From Monodelphis domestica (Eukaryota; Chordata; Mammalia; Didelphimorphia; Didelphidae): a stretch of 64,000 nt of DNA. How positions within the stretch are numbered: position 1 is the stretch's first letter; each line of letters begins with the position of its first letter. Location: assembly GCF_027887165.1 (NCBI RefSeq), contig NC_077232.1, forward strand, positions 57,996,706 to 58,060,705, read 5' to 3'. The position numbers and the translations under genes were made by a program. The notes under the pieces are model-generated. The model had not been told where the DNA came from. It made no database searches and saw only the letters and a program-made list of their open reading frames with translations. Below are positions 28,601 to 42,300 of the stretch, piece after piece.

Positions 28601-31221
28601 TAGATTCCCCTCATGAAACATGAAGATGGATGGGAAAAACAAACTCCAAGCCTCACGTCCCAGCCCCTAAAGCACCTAGCTTCTTCCACCTAAAAACTAG
28701 CTGCCAGGGGGGCTCTGCCTTTCATCTTTGTTTCCTACTTCTAGAGTCGGGAGGCTAGGTCCCAGGCTTTCCCCCACCTCGGTTTGTCTATACAATCCTG
28801 GGGCTCTTTCCGGAGGACCCAGATCCTTGAATATTCATGCACAGACAATGACTAACCCTCGATCCCTAAGGTATTCTTACTGTGTTTCAGGCTGGGTTTT
28901 CGTGGCAAAATGATGAAGTGCAGGTATGCCAGGTGTTTACCTTATCTCCCATCCCATCCTGCCTACTCTCAGCCCTCTTGGGTTATCCCTTCTTAAAAGC
29001 TGTCCCCTCCCCCTCATTTATTGGCAGCATTGTAAAATCCTCCATTTAGAGCTAGAGGGGACCTTAGAGACTATTGAGGCCAGAGACCCGAGGCTCTGAG
29101 TAGTTAAGATCTGCCCGGGGTCACCCGGCTACTAAGTGTCTGAGGCACGTTTTCAACCCAGGTCTTCCGGACTCCAGGACTCTTATCTGCTGCTGCCGGT
29201 GGCCTCCTTCCTTTTCTTAGGCGGTCACCTGATATCCCTTCTGCCTTTTTCCGAGGTTCCCTTTTCCCTTCCCCCCTGATCTTCCCACTGCCCATTTTCC
29301 TTCCAAAGAGGACATTCCATCCGTATTCGGTGATACCTACTGTGATGGCGGGCTGGGAGCCCCAGCATGGGAACTGGGAGGATTAGGGAGGGGGTGGGGA
29401 ACGAAGTACCCCGAGGGAATGCACTGACCTCATTTTTTGGTGGATCCAGGCATATGTTTCTGGCTGCCTCATCATCATCATCACTTTCAGCGAAATATGT
29501 GTACGGCCCATAGCAAAGCGTCATGGATTCAGCTTCACGTAAGTGTCTGCCTTTCTTGGGTTGGGCTGCCCTGAAGGAAGGAGGGAGAGAGCTCAGTCCC
29601 TAACCGAACTCGTGTGTTTGAGAACCTCACCCTCTCCACCATGGCTACATCTTTCCCTTCATCCTCTCTGGCTCAATCACTTTGTTTCCCCCTCTCTCCT
29701 AGAACAATGAGGAAAATGCTGATAGGAATGTTACTCATCTACATCTCCATGCTAATTACACTCTACCTGGAACTACAGATTGAGGTGAAAGGGGTAGAGA
29801 AGATTGTAAGGGCTGTCTAAAGGCTTTCCAAGTGGAATGGGGGAAGGGACAGACTGAAGGGACCTCTCCTCCCCTTAGGGAACATGGACTCAAGTTCACA
29901 GGTCTTTTATTCATGATGACAGTTAGAAGTTAATGCAAGTTTGGAAAGTCCCTCTAGTGGCCTAAACAAAAGAAGGGTGTGAGGGTGACTGGAAGAAGGA
30001 ATGGGAAGAGATGATCTATGATGGGGAGATGGGAGATGGGAGAAAGTGAGGAGGTTTTTTGACAGGGTGGGAGTTTCTGGTAGATAGATCAGAGGAATGC
30101 TTGGGTTAGAGCAAGGTGGATGACAACATCTCTTAAAGGAGGACACAGTAGTATCAGAAGGTGGATTCAGAGTTGGTCAATTGACTATATCCATTGATTC
30201 ACCATTAATGGCTCAAATGTTAACATGGAGAGAAGAATTCAAGGCCTGGACTAAATTGAGGAGCAGAAAAGGGACATAGGGAGCTGAATATGGATATGGG
30301 GCATATGGGGGAGTAAGGATGCATAGAGGAATATGGGGGAATGGGCCCTTTTTCTTGTCCAATGGGTCCAGTGGAAAGAGTACTGGATTTGTAATCCAAG
30401 GACCTGTGTTCAAATTGGGATTCTGTTACTTGGAAAGGGAAAGAGAATTCATCATCCCACACTCCATCCATACCTATAAAGGCATAGTCTGATGGAGAGT
30501 GGGCAAGTTAGGGATATATGGAAGGGATGTGGGGGGAGGAATATGAAGGGTCTAGGAATTCTTACATTATATTCCTGTGGGGTTGAGGAACAGAGTGGAG
30601 CTATAGTGAGGCTTTGGTTAAACTTGGTTCCCTCAGAAATACCCCTACCCAATGCCTGGTCCGAGGGAATGCTACCTGAGAGTCATTAATGTAGTTGATT
30701 CTACAATTCATATGGACTTGTATAAAAACACAACTGTTTCCTACTCCAGACTGTGCGTAGCCTTTAAGGTGAGTAGCTGCATATATCTCAATGCATATGT
30801 GTACACCTAGGAATATACCTCTATTCTTTGTGCCTTTCCGTGTCTGTCTTTGTGTATCAGTGTGTCTCTGCTGGATGCTGATTTTGGATTAGGCCACTTC
30901 CCCATTCGTCTCAACTATAACTTCTGGACCCTGCATATTATTTGACCATTCTGCCCTGGATATAACCTCTAGCCTGAAAATTTGGGCTTGCCAGTCTAGC
31001 CCAGTCTGGCTATGGATTCTAGCTCTTCCTGGTTTGTCTTCTTTTTTTAAAGCCCTTACCTTCTGCCTTGGAATTGTGACAAGGAAATCACTTTAAAAGA
31101 CTGATATATATTAATTTAAGGTCGCCAAGGAATTCAGCTATGTAATTCCTAAATGAAAACTCAAATCAGCAGTCAACCTTTTATGGAGTTTTTAATTACA
31201 AACAGGAGGAAGAAAGGTATT

Positions 31222-31256
<35 letters not shown>

Positions 31257-34200
31257 GAGAGAAAGAGAGAGAGAAAGGGCAGAGAAGGGAATAGGGCTCA
31301 AATACTCCCTCTGTTTAGGCTGGGCCAAAAGGCCCAAGCCCTTAGATAGCTGAGGCAAAGAAAAGAGATCAGTCCCTATCACTCACGTGACCAAAATGGA
31401 GAAACAGTCTCAGGGGCCTCCACCTCCAGCCTCCTTCAGAGCAAGCCCTCCTCTCAGACCTCTCCAGGAGCTCTCCCTCCAGGACCTCTCTCCTCTCAGA
31501 CTCCTTCAGAGCAAAACTTCTCAGAGCACAACCTCTCAGAGCAAAACCTCTCAACCTCCCCCAGTCCTCAGACCCCGCTATCTTTAAGGAAACCATCTAA
31601 GTTCCCTCCCCTCAGTTCTCACATCTACCAATCACTGTCCATGTCTTCCCTGTGCCAATGGTGGCTCTAGCTTAACCCAGGACCGCCCAGAGGACTGCCC
31701 CTTTGCACATGTCTGTTGAAGGTCATATTCTCAAATAATTAAATCTTGATCCTTGCTGCAGCCCTTCCTAAATCCTTTTACTCTGAGTAGGGTGTAGATT
31801 GTAGTTTCAAGACCTGGTTCTGTCATTCCAAGTATCTCTATTGTATCAATTCTAAAATCAATCATGACTCAAAGAACTTCCTGTTCTACACTTAAGCATA
31901 GGTCAAAGCCCTTTCTATTGTTTAGCAAAAGGTTTCTGTCCTAAAGTAGTCTTAGGTAGGGAGGAGAAGGATCCTCCCATGCTAAGGGGTTTCACATTCC
32001 AATAGAGGAATTTTATTAATATTAATTTATTTATTTATTAATATTAATAGTTGGAAATTTTTTCCAGTATGAGATTTCCCAATGGGGAAATTTCCAACAT
32101 TCATAAGTCTAAGAAATTTTAAGGTTTACAATTCCCCCCTGATGATCATTGGGAGACCAGTCTCCCCATTGATCATTTAACATAATCATTTTGTAGTTCT
32201 AAATGCACTTCTAAGTATAGATATACACAATATTCAATTTTCTAAGAGAAATTAGAATAGTGAGAGAGGAAATAGAAAAGAAAAGAAAGCAAAACCAATG
32301 TTTTGCTAGGCGCATTGACAGAAAGCCAAATTAGGGGCAGTCCCTTTTGGCATAAATGTGTACAATTACAATAAATGTTCAATCAAAAGTTCAGTCCAAT
32401 AAATCATATCCAAAGTTCATTCTTGATCTTCTTGATGAAGTGTAGGTTTTTGGCATCTTTCTGCAACAGTTCATTCTCTGGATATAAAAGTTTCAAGCTT
32501 CTTTCTTGAAGATCTTTTCTCGAACAGAATCAAAATCTTTGATTTTTTTTTATAACAGTAAAATCTTAAACAAAATTCAAAATTCTTGGATTTTTATAAA
32601 AATACAATCTCAAACAAAAAAATTCAAAAATAAAAAAAATTCTTAGATTTTAAATTAAAATACAATCCCCCCTGAAGTAAGTATTAAAAAAAAATATCAA
32701 GTTTAGCTCAGAATGCAATGTTCAGTTATGGGGGTGTATGTGTCAATTATCAAAAGAATAGAAAAATAATCAAAAACATAAGAAAAATTCAAAATAGGCC
32801 TTGTATAGATCCAGTTTAAAGTAATTTCTCTCCCACAAGTATGTAGGACAGAATGCAGTAATATTTCACTTAGCCATTTGTAGCCAAGACTACAGGAAGT
32901 TGCCATAATATAAGAAAAAAAGAATTAGAATTCTATATTGATGGGGAAATGTCATTCCCTCGTCTGATTTTTTTTTTCTTCAGGGATATAGGGAGCCAGC
33001 ATGATAGTCAAGCTTTGTACTTGTTTGAGTACTTCGTAGAGTGTAGATACAAGGAAGTCCTACGACTTAAACATAAGTTAAGCGTCGCAACCTTGAGTCT
33101 CACTTTAATATTTCTTGTGTGCTCTATTGGCACTATTCAGGTTTAGTCTGTGCTCCTTGTTTTTATCCCTTTTCCTGGAATCAGACACAAACATTAATCA
33201 CAGTCCTATAATATTTTATCAATAAATGGCAGGTTCCCATAGTTTAAAGCTTTTAGGCATATATTGATATTATAGCAAGAGTATATATATTAACTTGTAT
33301 TACTGCAGGGAAAAAATAATATTAATATTAATTATGTGTACCTTCAGCACAAAAAATGAGAAAAAAATCAAATATTCTGATCAAAAAATAAAAGAAAAGA
33401 AATAAGAAAAATAAGAAAAAAATCAGTAATTCAATATATTCTTGAAAAAACAGCATCCATTTGTCTATGGATTATTATCTCCAATTCATATGATAAGATA
33501 TAGTCACAATTCATATGATAGGATAGAGTCAATCAGTCTCAGCAGAAGCTGCTTTCTTCACATGTGAGCAGTGAATCCAAGAGTCTCTTTCTCCAATCTT
33601 TATAGATGTTGGAGTAGTTAATAATATTAATTAGTTAATAATATTTAATAATCAATATAAAAATATAATATTTAATAATCAATAATTAATAATAGTTAAT
33701 AATCAATACTGTGTATTGATTCCAAGGCAGAAGAGTGGTAAGGGCTAGGCAATGGGGGTCAAGTGACTTGCCCAGGGTCACACAGCTGGGAAGTGTCTGA
33801 GGTCAGATTTGAACCCAGGACCTCCCATCTCTAAGCCTGGCTTCAGTCCACTGAGCTACCCAGCTGCCCCCCTGGTTTGTCTTCTATATACAGTTAGGGA
33901 CCAAAAAGTCAGGTAAGAGACTGTTTCTGCCCTTTCTGGCAAATACATTCTCTCTCTCTGGTTCAATTCAATTTAACTAGTATTTACTAAGCATCTGTTA
34001 TATGCAAGACACTTGCCTGGGTGCTGATGACACATAGACAAACCAAGAAAAGTCCCTTACCTTGGAGAAACCTGTGTGGAAACTTCCTCCATGATATATA
34101 TAGAAATAAGCAAATACAAAATAATTTGGGCTGGGAGAGAGTACTTCACCTCCAAAGCAACCAGGAAAAGTTTTTGGCAAAAAGTGGCACCTGAGTTGAG

Positions 34201-36035
34201 CCTTGTGAGATTAGGCGCAACTGAATCTGGGCATGGATCACCATCTACTCCAAAGATTCCAGGGTGGATGATGGAATGCTAACAACCAATATCTACTCTG
34301 GCTTGAATGGAGGGTAGGTGGAACCAGATGCAGTGCCTAAGAAGATTCTGGAGCCATGCTGTACGGGGTTGTAAGTATGGGGGATTTCTTTTACAAAAAA
34401 GGACGCTATATATCCTGAGAAGACAGAGTAAGAAGAGAAGTTACAAACTTTTTTTACAGACTTTGAAGTATACATTCTCCTCTAAACCACCAAGTTCATG
34501 AATGAGAGTAGGCTCAGACTTGAAGTGTTTGCTACAAAGCATTCACATCCACCAAGTTCACATTCAAATGTGGCATTGCTGATGGATGTAGCAGTCTGAG
34601 TCTCTACTATACTAGGCTGAGTTAAGCTGGTAACTCTTCAGGGTCTTAGCATCAATATATTGCTCCTTCCATCTTCCTTTTCAGGTGAAATTCTTTTTAT
34701 TTTTGTCATAAGCCATTGCCATAAGTCCTTCTTGTTTTTTATTATTGTCTTGTCATCCATTGTTAGGCACTTTATCTCTGATCTCGAGTTTATAATTCCT
34801 ATATTTTAAACTGTGGACCAGAAATCCCAATCCCAATCCCAGATACCAAAAAGTTATTAATGCAATCACAATAGTTCAGAGATTCCAGTGAGGAAATGAC
34901 TAAAATTTGGTGAGGAAATAACTAAAATTTGGAAAGAGGTTTGGCTCTGCCTCAATTTAGATTTTTGTGTCATTCCAACTATCACCTATTTGAGGATTTA
35001 ATTTGTATTCCCATTGTTTAGCATAGTGCCTGGCACATAGCCAACCCTTAATAAATGCTTTTTGACCCGTTGATTTCTTTCACTCCCCTTTTTGCAGCAC
35101 AGACTAAGTAAAGAACCTTTATGACCAACCCTGAGTTTCTTCATATATGAAGTAAAGTCAGAATACAAGCCATGTTTAGGTTAAAAAAAAAAATCAAGAT
35201 AGCTATATAATAAAGCCTGTGACTGGACAGGTACAGGGAAGGGAAGTTGGGAAGATCTTTTAAACCTTTCCTTATTTCTTGAAGCACTGATTGCATCCAG
35301 CAGCATCATTTTTATTAGGCTTAGATTTATATAGATTCAATGGCTCCTTTTGATCTCTTCCCTTCTCTACTTCCACTCAGCCCTTCTCTGTCTCGCCTCT
35401 CCTACTCTCTCTCCCTCACTCCACGTCTGCCCATACTGTTACTTTTCTCCAGATCATCTTAAAGAGACCCTAGAGATTATCTAGTACAATTCCCTTACTC
35501 TGTAGATGAGGAAAGCGGGATCCAGAGATGAAAAGAAATTTATGAAAGAGGAGACTGAACTGGAATTTGAGTTCCAGACTCAAGGCCAGTGCCTTTTCCA
35601 CTGCGCATACCCTATTGTCAGCTATGTCCATGAAAGGTATTATACAGTGAAGAGGCTCAGTAGCCTAGTATTCTTGATGTGGCCCAAAGGCAGAGAAATA
35701 TTGAAAAAAATCATTGAGGGCAAGAGAGATTCTTTTAGGGTTAGAGAAACCATGGCAGAATAGTTATCCGTGAGAATGTAGGAGTGTTCTATGATTATAG
35801 AATCTAGAACAAGATAAGAATTCACTAGACTTGGAGTATGGTGACCAGAGAGGCTAAATTAAATTAGTCCACTGAGAGGGTGGGGAGTGCGGAGAGCAGC
35901 AAGGAAAGTAGTTTCTACACAAGTATGGAGATATGGCCTTGGGACGTATCTCTATGTCTCTTTACCTCTTGATCTCCATGTTTTTAATATCTATCTCCCT
36001 GTCCCTCTCCATGTCCCTTTCCCTGTCTCTCCCTC

Positions 36036-36068
<33 letters not shown>

Positions 36069-36328
36069 GTCTCTGTCTCTCTGTCTCTCTGTCTCTCTGT
36101 CTCTTTCTCTCTCTCTCTCTGTCTCTGTCTCTCTGTCTCTGTCTCTGTCTCTCTGTCTCTCTCTCACACACACAAACACACACACACACACACAGGATTT
36201 TCAAGGATTCAGACAAGAAATGCTGAGTCAATTGTGCTGACCTGGACAAAGCTTGGATTAGGGTATTCCATGCTTCCAGTGGGACAGAACTGGCCTAGTC
36301 TGAAATTCTGTGGTATGTATATGTATAT

Positions 36329-36384
<56 letters not shown>

Positions 36385-39300
36385 GTATATATATATACAC
36401 ATATACATACCACAGAATATATATATATGTCATTTCCTTGCTGATTTCTATTCTAAGATTTTTTCATATTATGGTAAAAATCCATCTTATTCTTTAAGGT
36501 AGAGCAGTGTATTTATTATCTCTCCAGAAATAATGCACTGATAAAAGGTGAGGGGCAAGCTATATGCCCAAAGCTACAGGCTAAAGAGCTCTATCATGAA
36601 TGTCTGCGTAGTAGCAGCAATGCTGTTTGATGTTTTCTCAGTCATTTTGATTCATGCTTTCTTTTAGAAACACGAGAATTATAAAAAGATACATTTGGAC
36701 TCAGAGTATCAGAATTTTCTGAACAAACTATATTCCTCTAAGACACTTAAAAAAGAAAATATTCTACTGAAGGAGAAGGAAAAATATACTCTGGTTCTGT
36801 ATGGAAGAAGTAGAAACTTCTCAAGCTTGCTGGTGAGAACTGGGAGCACAGATGGGCTGGAAAGAGACAAGTGGCCTGGGGGGAAGGAAAGGGAGAAAAA
36901 GAGGGAGACAGAATAGGGAAGGATTAAGGAGGGAAGAGAGAGATATCTTACTATTGGGCCATCTTTAGGGCTGTCCATGATGATCTGTTTCCCTCTCTTT
37001 GCTTTAGATCCATGATGAAGAAAACACATCAGGGAATGGACTTGCAGATGTGAAGTATGTATGATTCAGTTTTCAACAAAGAAAGGCATATTTGGGGGAC
37101 GGGGCAACAAAGCATGTCTTGAAAGCATCCTCCATACCTACTGGACTTAGGACAGACATTTATGTTTTCCCACTTGATTGCCCAAGTGTCAGTGTCTATT
37201 CACCTGCCCATCCCTCCGTCTCACACGGGGAAACTCCCTATGTATGCCCATACCATTGCCCAAGTACATGTTTCAGATCGGGAACCCTTACAGAGGCTAT
37301 CCTTTTGTAGTTTTCCCATTATATTGTTTCTATATGGGTAAAATAATTGCTAAATTTACAAAGAATGACAATTACAAAAAAAGAATGTGTTAACCTACAA
37401 TATAATAATGATTTTTAAATCATATTTTAGGGAGATTTGAAGAAATAGAAAAAGTATAAAATAAAATCAATAGCATAACTATTATAATAATTTCTTATAA
37501 GAGTAATAACAATTATCAATAACTCATTATTCTGACTGTTACATTGGTCTCTGCCTTCTCTATTCTTATTGCCATTATTCAAGTCTATATACTTTCATTC
37601 ACAGAATTTCAAAGCTGAAAGGGAGCCCAGAGGCTAGCCTAGCATATACCTGAATAAAAATCCCCTACTACAAAAAACAATTGATAAGGGACAATTAGGT
37701 GACACAGTGCCGGAGAACCAAGCCTAGAGTGAATCCTGGGTTCAAATATGGCCTCAGATGGGCGAGTCACTTAATTCCCATCCCCCATTGTCTAGCCCTT
37801 ACCACTCTTCTTCCTTGGAATCAATATTTAGTAAGGAATCTAAGACAGAAGGTAAGGTTTGTTTGTTTTTTTAAAATACAATTGATTAAAGTCAAAGGAA
37901 ACTAGAGAAACCCCAAAAAGCAAAGAAAAAGCATTCCAAGCATGGGAGGTAAGTAGTGAATTATTAAAGTCCAGAGGGGAAATATGAACAGTCATGTGAG
38001 AGGAACAGGAATTGATCAAAGGGGAGAAAGGGCTAAGAGGACTGTTATCTTCTAGTTTTCCTCTAGAGCAAAGCAGAACATGATAGCCTTTCAGGTAACC
38101 TGAGGACAACTGTCACATCCACCCTGAGTCAAGTCTTCTCTCCAGACCGACCATCCCAAATCCCTTCAGCTGATTCTCATGTGGCATAATCTTGTGGCCA
38201 AAAACAATTTTAACATTTGGGTTTTTTTTTAATTTTGAGTTCCAAATTCTCTCCTTCCCTCCCAACCTCTTTCCCCTCCCTTCTCCCTGAGGCAACAAGC
38301 AATCTGATATAGATTCTACTTTGCAATCATGTAAAACATTTTTCCAAATTGAGCATTTTGTGGAAGAAGTCTTAAACCAAAAAAAAAGGAAGAAGAAAAT
38401 GAAATACAGTATGTTTTGGTTGGCATTTATACTTAATTGTTTTCTATCTGAAGGTGGATGGTATTATTCGTCATGAATCTTGTTGATTATCTTGGATTAC
38501 TGGATTGCTGAGAATAGCTGGATCATTGATAGTTGTTCATCACATAACATTGCTATAATTCCTGTTGCATCAGTATATATAAGTCTTCCTAGGTTTTTCT
38601 GAAAATATCTTTTTTTTTTTAAACCCTTACCTTCTGTCTTAGAACCAATTGGTTCTAAGGCAGAAGAGTGGCAAGGGCTAGGCAATGGGGGTCAAGTGAC
38701 TTGCCCAGGGTCACACAGCTAGGAAGTGTCTGATATCAGATTTGAACCCAGGACCTCCCATCTCTGGGCCTGGCTCTCAATCCACTGAGCTACTCTGCTG
38801 TCTCCTTTCTGAAAATATCTTGCTCTTCATTTTTAAAACTTTCTTGTTCTTCCTTTTTTAAACTTTCTTTTATTTTTTCCAATTACATTTAGAAACAATT
38901 TTTTCTGACCTTTTGTGATTCATATTCTCTCTACTTCTCTTCTTCCCCAAATAGTCTGATGTAGGTTATACCAGTGTTTTCATGCAGTGTAGAGTTCCAC
39001 ATTCCCCATGTCATGACAGAAGACACATATCACACATACAATAAAAAACTCATTAAGGAAATAAAGTAAAAGATGGTATGCTTTGGTATGTAAGCAAATT
39101 CCAATAGTTTCTTCTTTGGCTGTGAATAACATTTTTTCTTATCATGATTCACTTTGGGATCTTGCTAATAATAGTTTAGTCCTTCACAGTTGATCATGGA
39201 ACAATATTTGTTACAGTATACACTGTTCTTCTGGTTCTGCTCACTTCACTTTGCATCAGTTCTTCCAATAGGTTGGATCTTTTGGTTTATAAAAAACTAG

Positions 39301-42300
39301 GTTACTGTGGTCATCAACCACTGTGTATTGATTTCCTAACCTATTTCCTTGATTCAGTACTCTATTTCTTAGCCAGTACCAGATTGTTTTGATGATTACT
39401 GCTTTATAGTATATTTTGAGATCTGATTTAGCTAGGCCTTCTTCCTTCTTTTTTTTTTTACCAATTCTCATGTTTCCCCAACCTTTTGTTCTTCCAGATA
39501 AATTTTTTATTACTTTTTTCTAATTCTAGAAAATAATTTTGAGGTACTCTAATTGGCATGGACTGAACAGGTAAATTAATTTAGGTAGGATTATTATTTT
39601 ATTATAGTGACTCAGCCTATCCAGGCTGCTTCTCATTTCTTATAGAATAATAGGATTCCATTACAATCCTATACTACAACTTGTTCCCCAGTTGATGGAC
39701 ATTTCCTCCATTTTCAATTCTTTGCTATTATAGTTAATATTTCTGCTTTTCTGCATTTGAGTGCCATGTTTCTATGACCTAGTGTATGATCTATTTTTGT
39801 GAATGTGCCATGTGGTGCTGAAAAGAAGGTGTATTCTTTTTTGTCCCTATTTATTTTTCTCCATATGTCTATTAACTCTAATTTTTCTAAGATTTCATTC
39901 ACCTCTTTTACCTCTTTCTTATTTATTTTTTGGTTTGATTTATCTAAATTTGATAGTGGTTGGTTCAAGTCTCCCACTAATATGGTTTTACTGTCTATTT
40001 CCTCCTTCAATTCTCCTAGTTTCTCTATTAAAAATTTGGATGCTATACCATTTGGTGCATACATGTTGATTAGTGATATTTCCTCATTGTCTATACTTCC
40101 TTTTAGCAGAATATATTTACCTTCCCTATCCCTTTTGATCAGGTCTATTTGTACTTTGGCTTTGTTAGATATCATGATTGCAACTCCTGCCTTCTTTCTA
40201 TCGGTTGAGGCCCAAAAGGTCTTACTCCAACCTTTAATTCTAACCTTGTGAGTGTCAACCCGTCTCATATGTGTTTCTTGAAGACAACATATGGTAGGGT
40301 TTTGGGTTCTAATCCAATCTGCTATTTGTCTGCGTTTTATGGGTGAGTTCATCCCATTCACGTTCAAAGTTATGATTGTTATTTGTGGATTCGCTGGCAT
40401 TTTGATATCTTCCCCTAGTTCTGATCTTTCTTCTTTAGCTTTCTTCTTTTGAACCAGTGATTTACTTTAGGTCAGTCCCCCTAGTCCCCTCCCTTGAGAT
40501 GCTTCCCTTTCTAGCCCCTCCCTTTTTATGCTCCCTTCCCCTCCCCCCTCTCCTTCCCTTTTTGTACTCCCTCCCCCCTCCCCCTCCTTGATTTTCCTTT
40601 CTTTCTTGCCCTAATGGATAGGATAGAATTCAGGATCCCACTGGATCTAGATGTTCTTCCCTCTCAGATTTGGTTTCACTGAGAGTAAGGTTTAAGTAAT
40701 TCCACTTCACGCTCTCTTCCTCTCCTTCTCATATGAGAGTTCTTCCCCTCCCCTTCCCACGTGTATCTTTATATGGGAAAGATTATTCTATTGATTCCCC
40801 CCCTATTTCTTGAAGTTAATTTTAGTATTATCGTGGTTCCCCCCTCCCTTTTCCTTTCTTTGCCCCAACTTTCCCCAAATCTTCTTAATGCCCCAATCTT
40901 TCCCTATGCATGTTTCTTCTAACTACTCTTATGATGATACAATTTATGAGAGTTACACAAAACATTTTCCCCACATATTAATATATATAATTTGATGTAA
41001 ATGTTGTCCTTATAGAAGAGAGTTTGACTTAAAGAAAAAGATAAGATTTATCTCCTTTTCCCTTTCTTTAATATTTACCTTTTCATGTTTCTCTTGCTTT
41101 CTGTGCTTGGATATCGAACTTTCCACAGAGCTCTGGTCTTTTCTTAGCAAATGCTTGGAAATCTTCTATTTTGTTGAATGCCCATACTTTCCCCTGGAAG
41201 TATATAGTCAGTTTTGCTGGGTAGTTGATTCTTGGTTGGAGACCCAGCTCTCTTGCCTTTCTAAATATCGTGTTCCATGCTTTGCGGTCTCTTAGTGTGT
41301 TAGCCGCTAAGTCGTGTGTGATCCTTATGGGAGCCCCCTTATATCTGAAGCTCTTCTTCTTGGCTTCTTGTAGGATTTTCTCCTTTACTTGGAAGCTCTT
41401 GAATTTGGCAATTACATTCCTAGGGGTTGTCTTTTGGGGATTTAGTATAGAAGGTGTTCTATGAATCCTTTCTATTTCTATTTTGCCCCCTTGCTCCAGA
41501 ACGTGAGGGCAATTTTCTTTTATAATCACCTGTGGAATAATATCGAGTTTGTTGTTTACCTCTGGTTTTTCTGGGAGACCGATAATTCGGAGATTTTCTC
41601 GTCTCCCTCTGTTTTCCAGGTCTGTGACCTTCTCAGTGAGATATTTTATGTTTTCTTCTAATTCATTAATTTTTGGGGTTTGCTTTATTGATTCTTGCTG
41701 TTTTATCATCTCGCTTTCTTCGAGGTGCTTAATTCTGGTCGTTAGGGACTGGTTTTGCTTTTCAGCCTTGTCTGCCCTTCTATTGGATGCTTCGAGTTCT
41801 TTTTCCAATTGAGCATTCTTATCTGTCAGACAGCTGATCTCTTTCTCCCATTTTTCTTTCCAGGTTTCCATCTTTTGGATAAGTTCCAGTTTGAGATCTT
41901 CCAGAGCTTGTGGATAGTTTCCATTTTGGGAGGCGTGTTCTGAATTTTTTTGGATTTCCTCCTCATTCTTCTCTTTTCCTTGGGTACTTCCACCATAAAA
42001 GTTTTCAATAGTCACTTTTTTCCCTTTCTTCCTGGAGGCTTGATTTTGGGCCATGTGAGCCATCCCTTTGGTGGTTTTATTCCCCTTTCCTTTTTGGTCT
42101 GGGATCTGGGTTATATGGGTGGTTTTTCTGTGAATTTAGGTTGCTTCAGACTAGTTCTTCCCAGCCTCCGAGGTTTCTTAGAGTGCTGGGTCCCTGATCA
42201 CAGCCACACTGCCCAGGTGTTCAGCTCCGCCCAGATAATCAGCGCATGATCCGCCCCTGGTGCTCAGCTCCGCGGAGATGTTCAGCACAGCCCGCCCCAA

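Larger units (their letters stand above)
31041..33872 (-). mobile_element. Marsupial-type SINE split by an LTR element
   Basis: The A-tail end of a minus-oriented SINE is at 31041-31076 (ends CTTCTGCCTTGGAAT), and the rest resumes at 33698-33872 (AATCAATACTGTGTATTGAT). Joined, they give one ordinary SINE, so the LTR element between arrived later. Intron 14. Confidence 0.85.

Noticed and set aside
30452..30689. Frames on both strands around exon 14
   Set aside because: The real coding frame starts at the AG before 30637, where the family alignment begins; the upstream extension is intronic.
32133..33640. Retroviral genes inside the LTR element
   Set aside because: No frame of useful length on the element's strand and no recognisable motifs; it is treated as non-coding.
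35887..36249. Long frames rich in Leu/Ser or Arg/Asp
   Set aside because: They are translations of the (TCTG)n/(TC)n/(CA)n microsatellite.
39799..40251. 150-codon plus-strand frame
   Set aside because: It is the antisense shadow of the L1 endonuclease on the minus strand.
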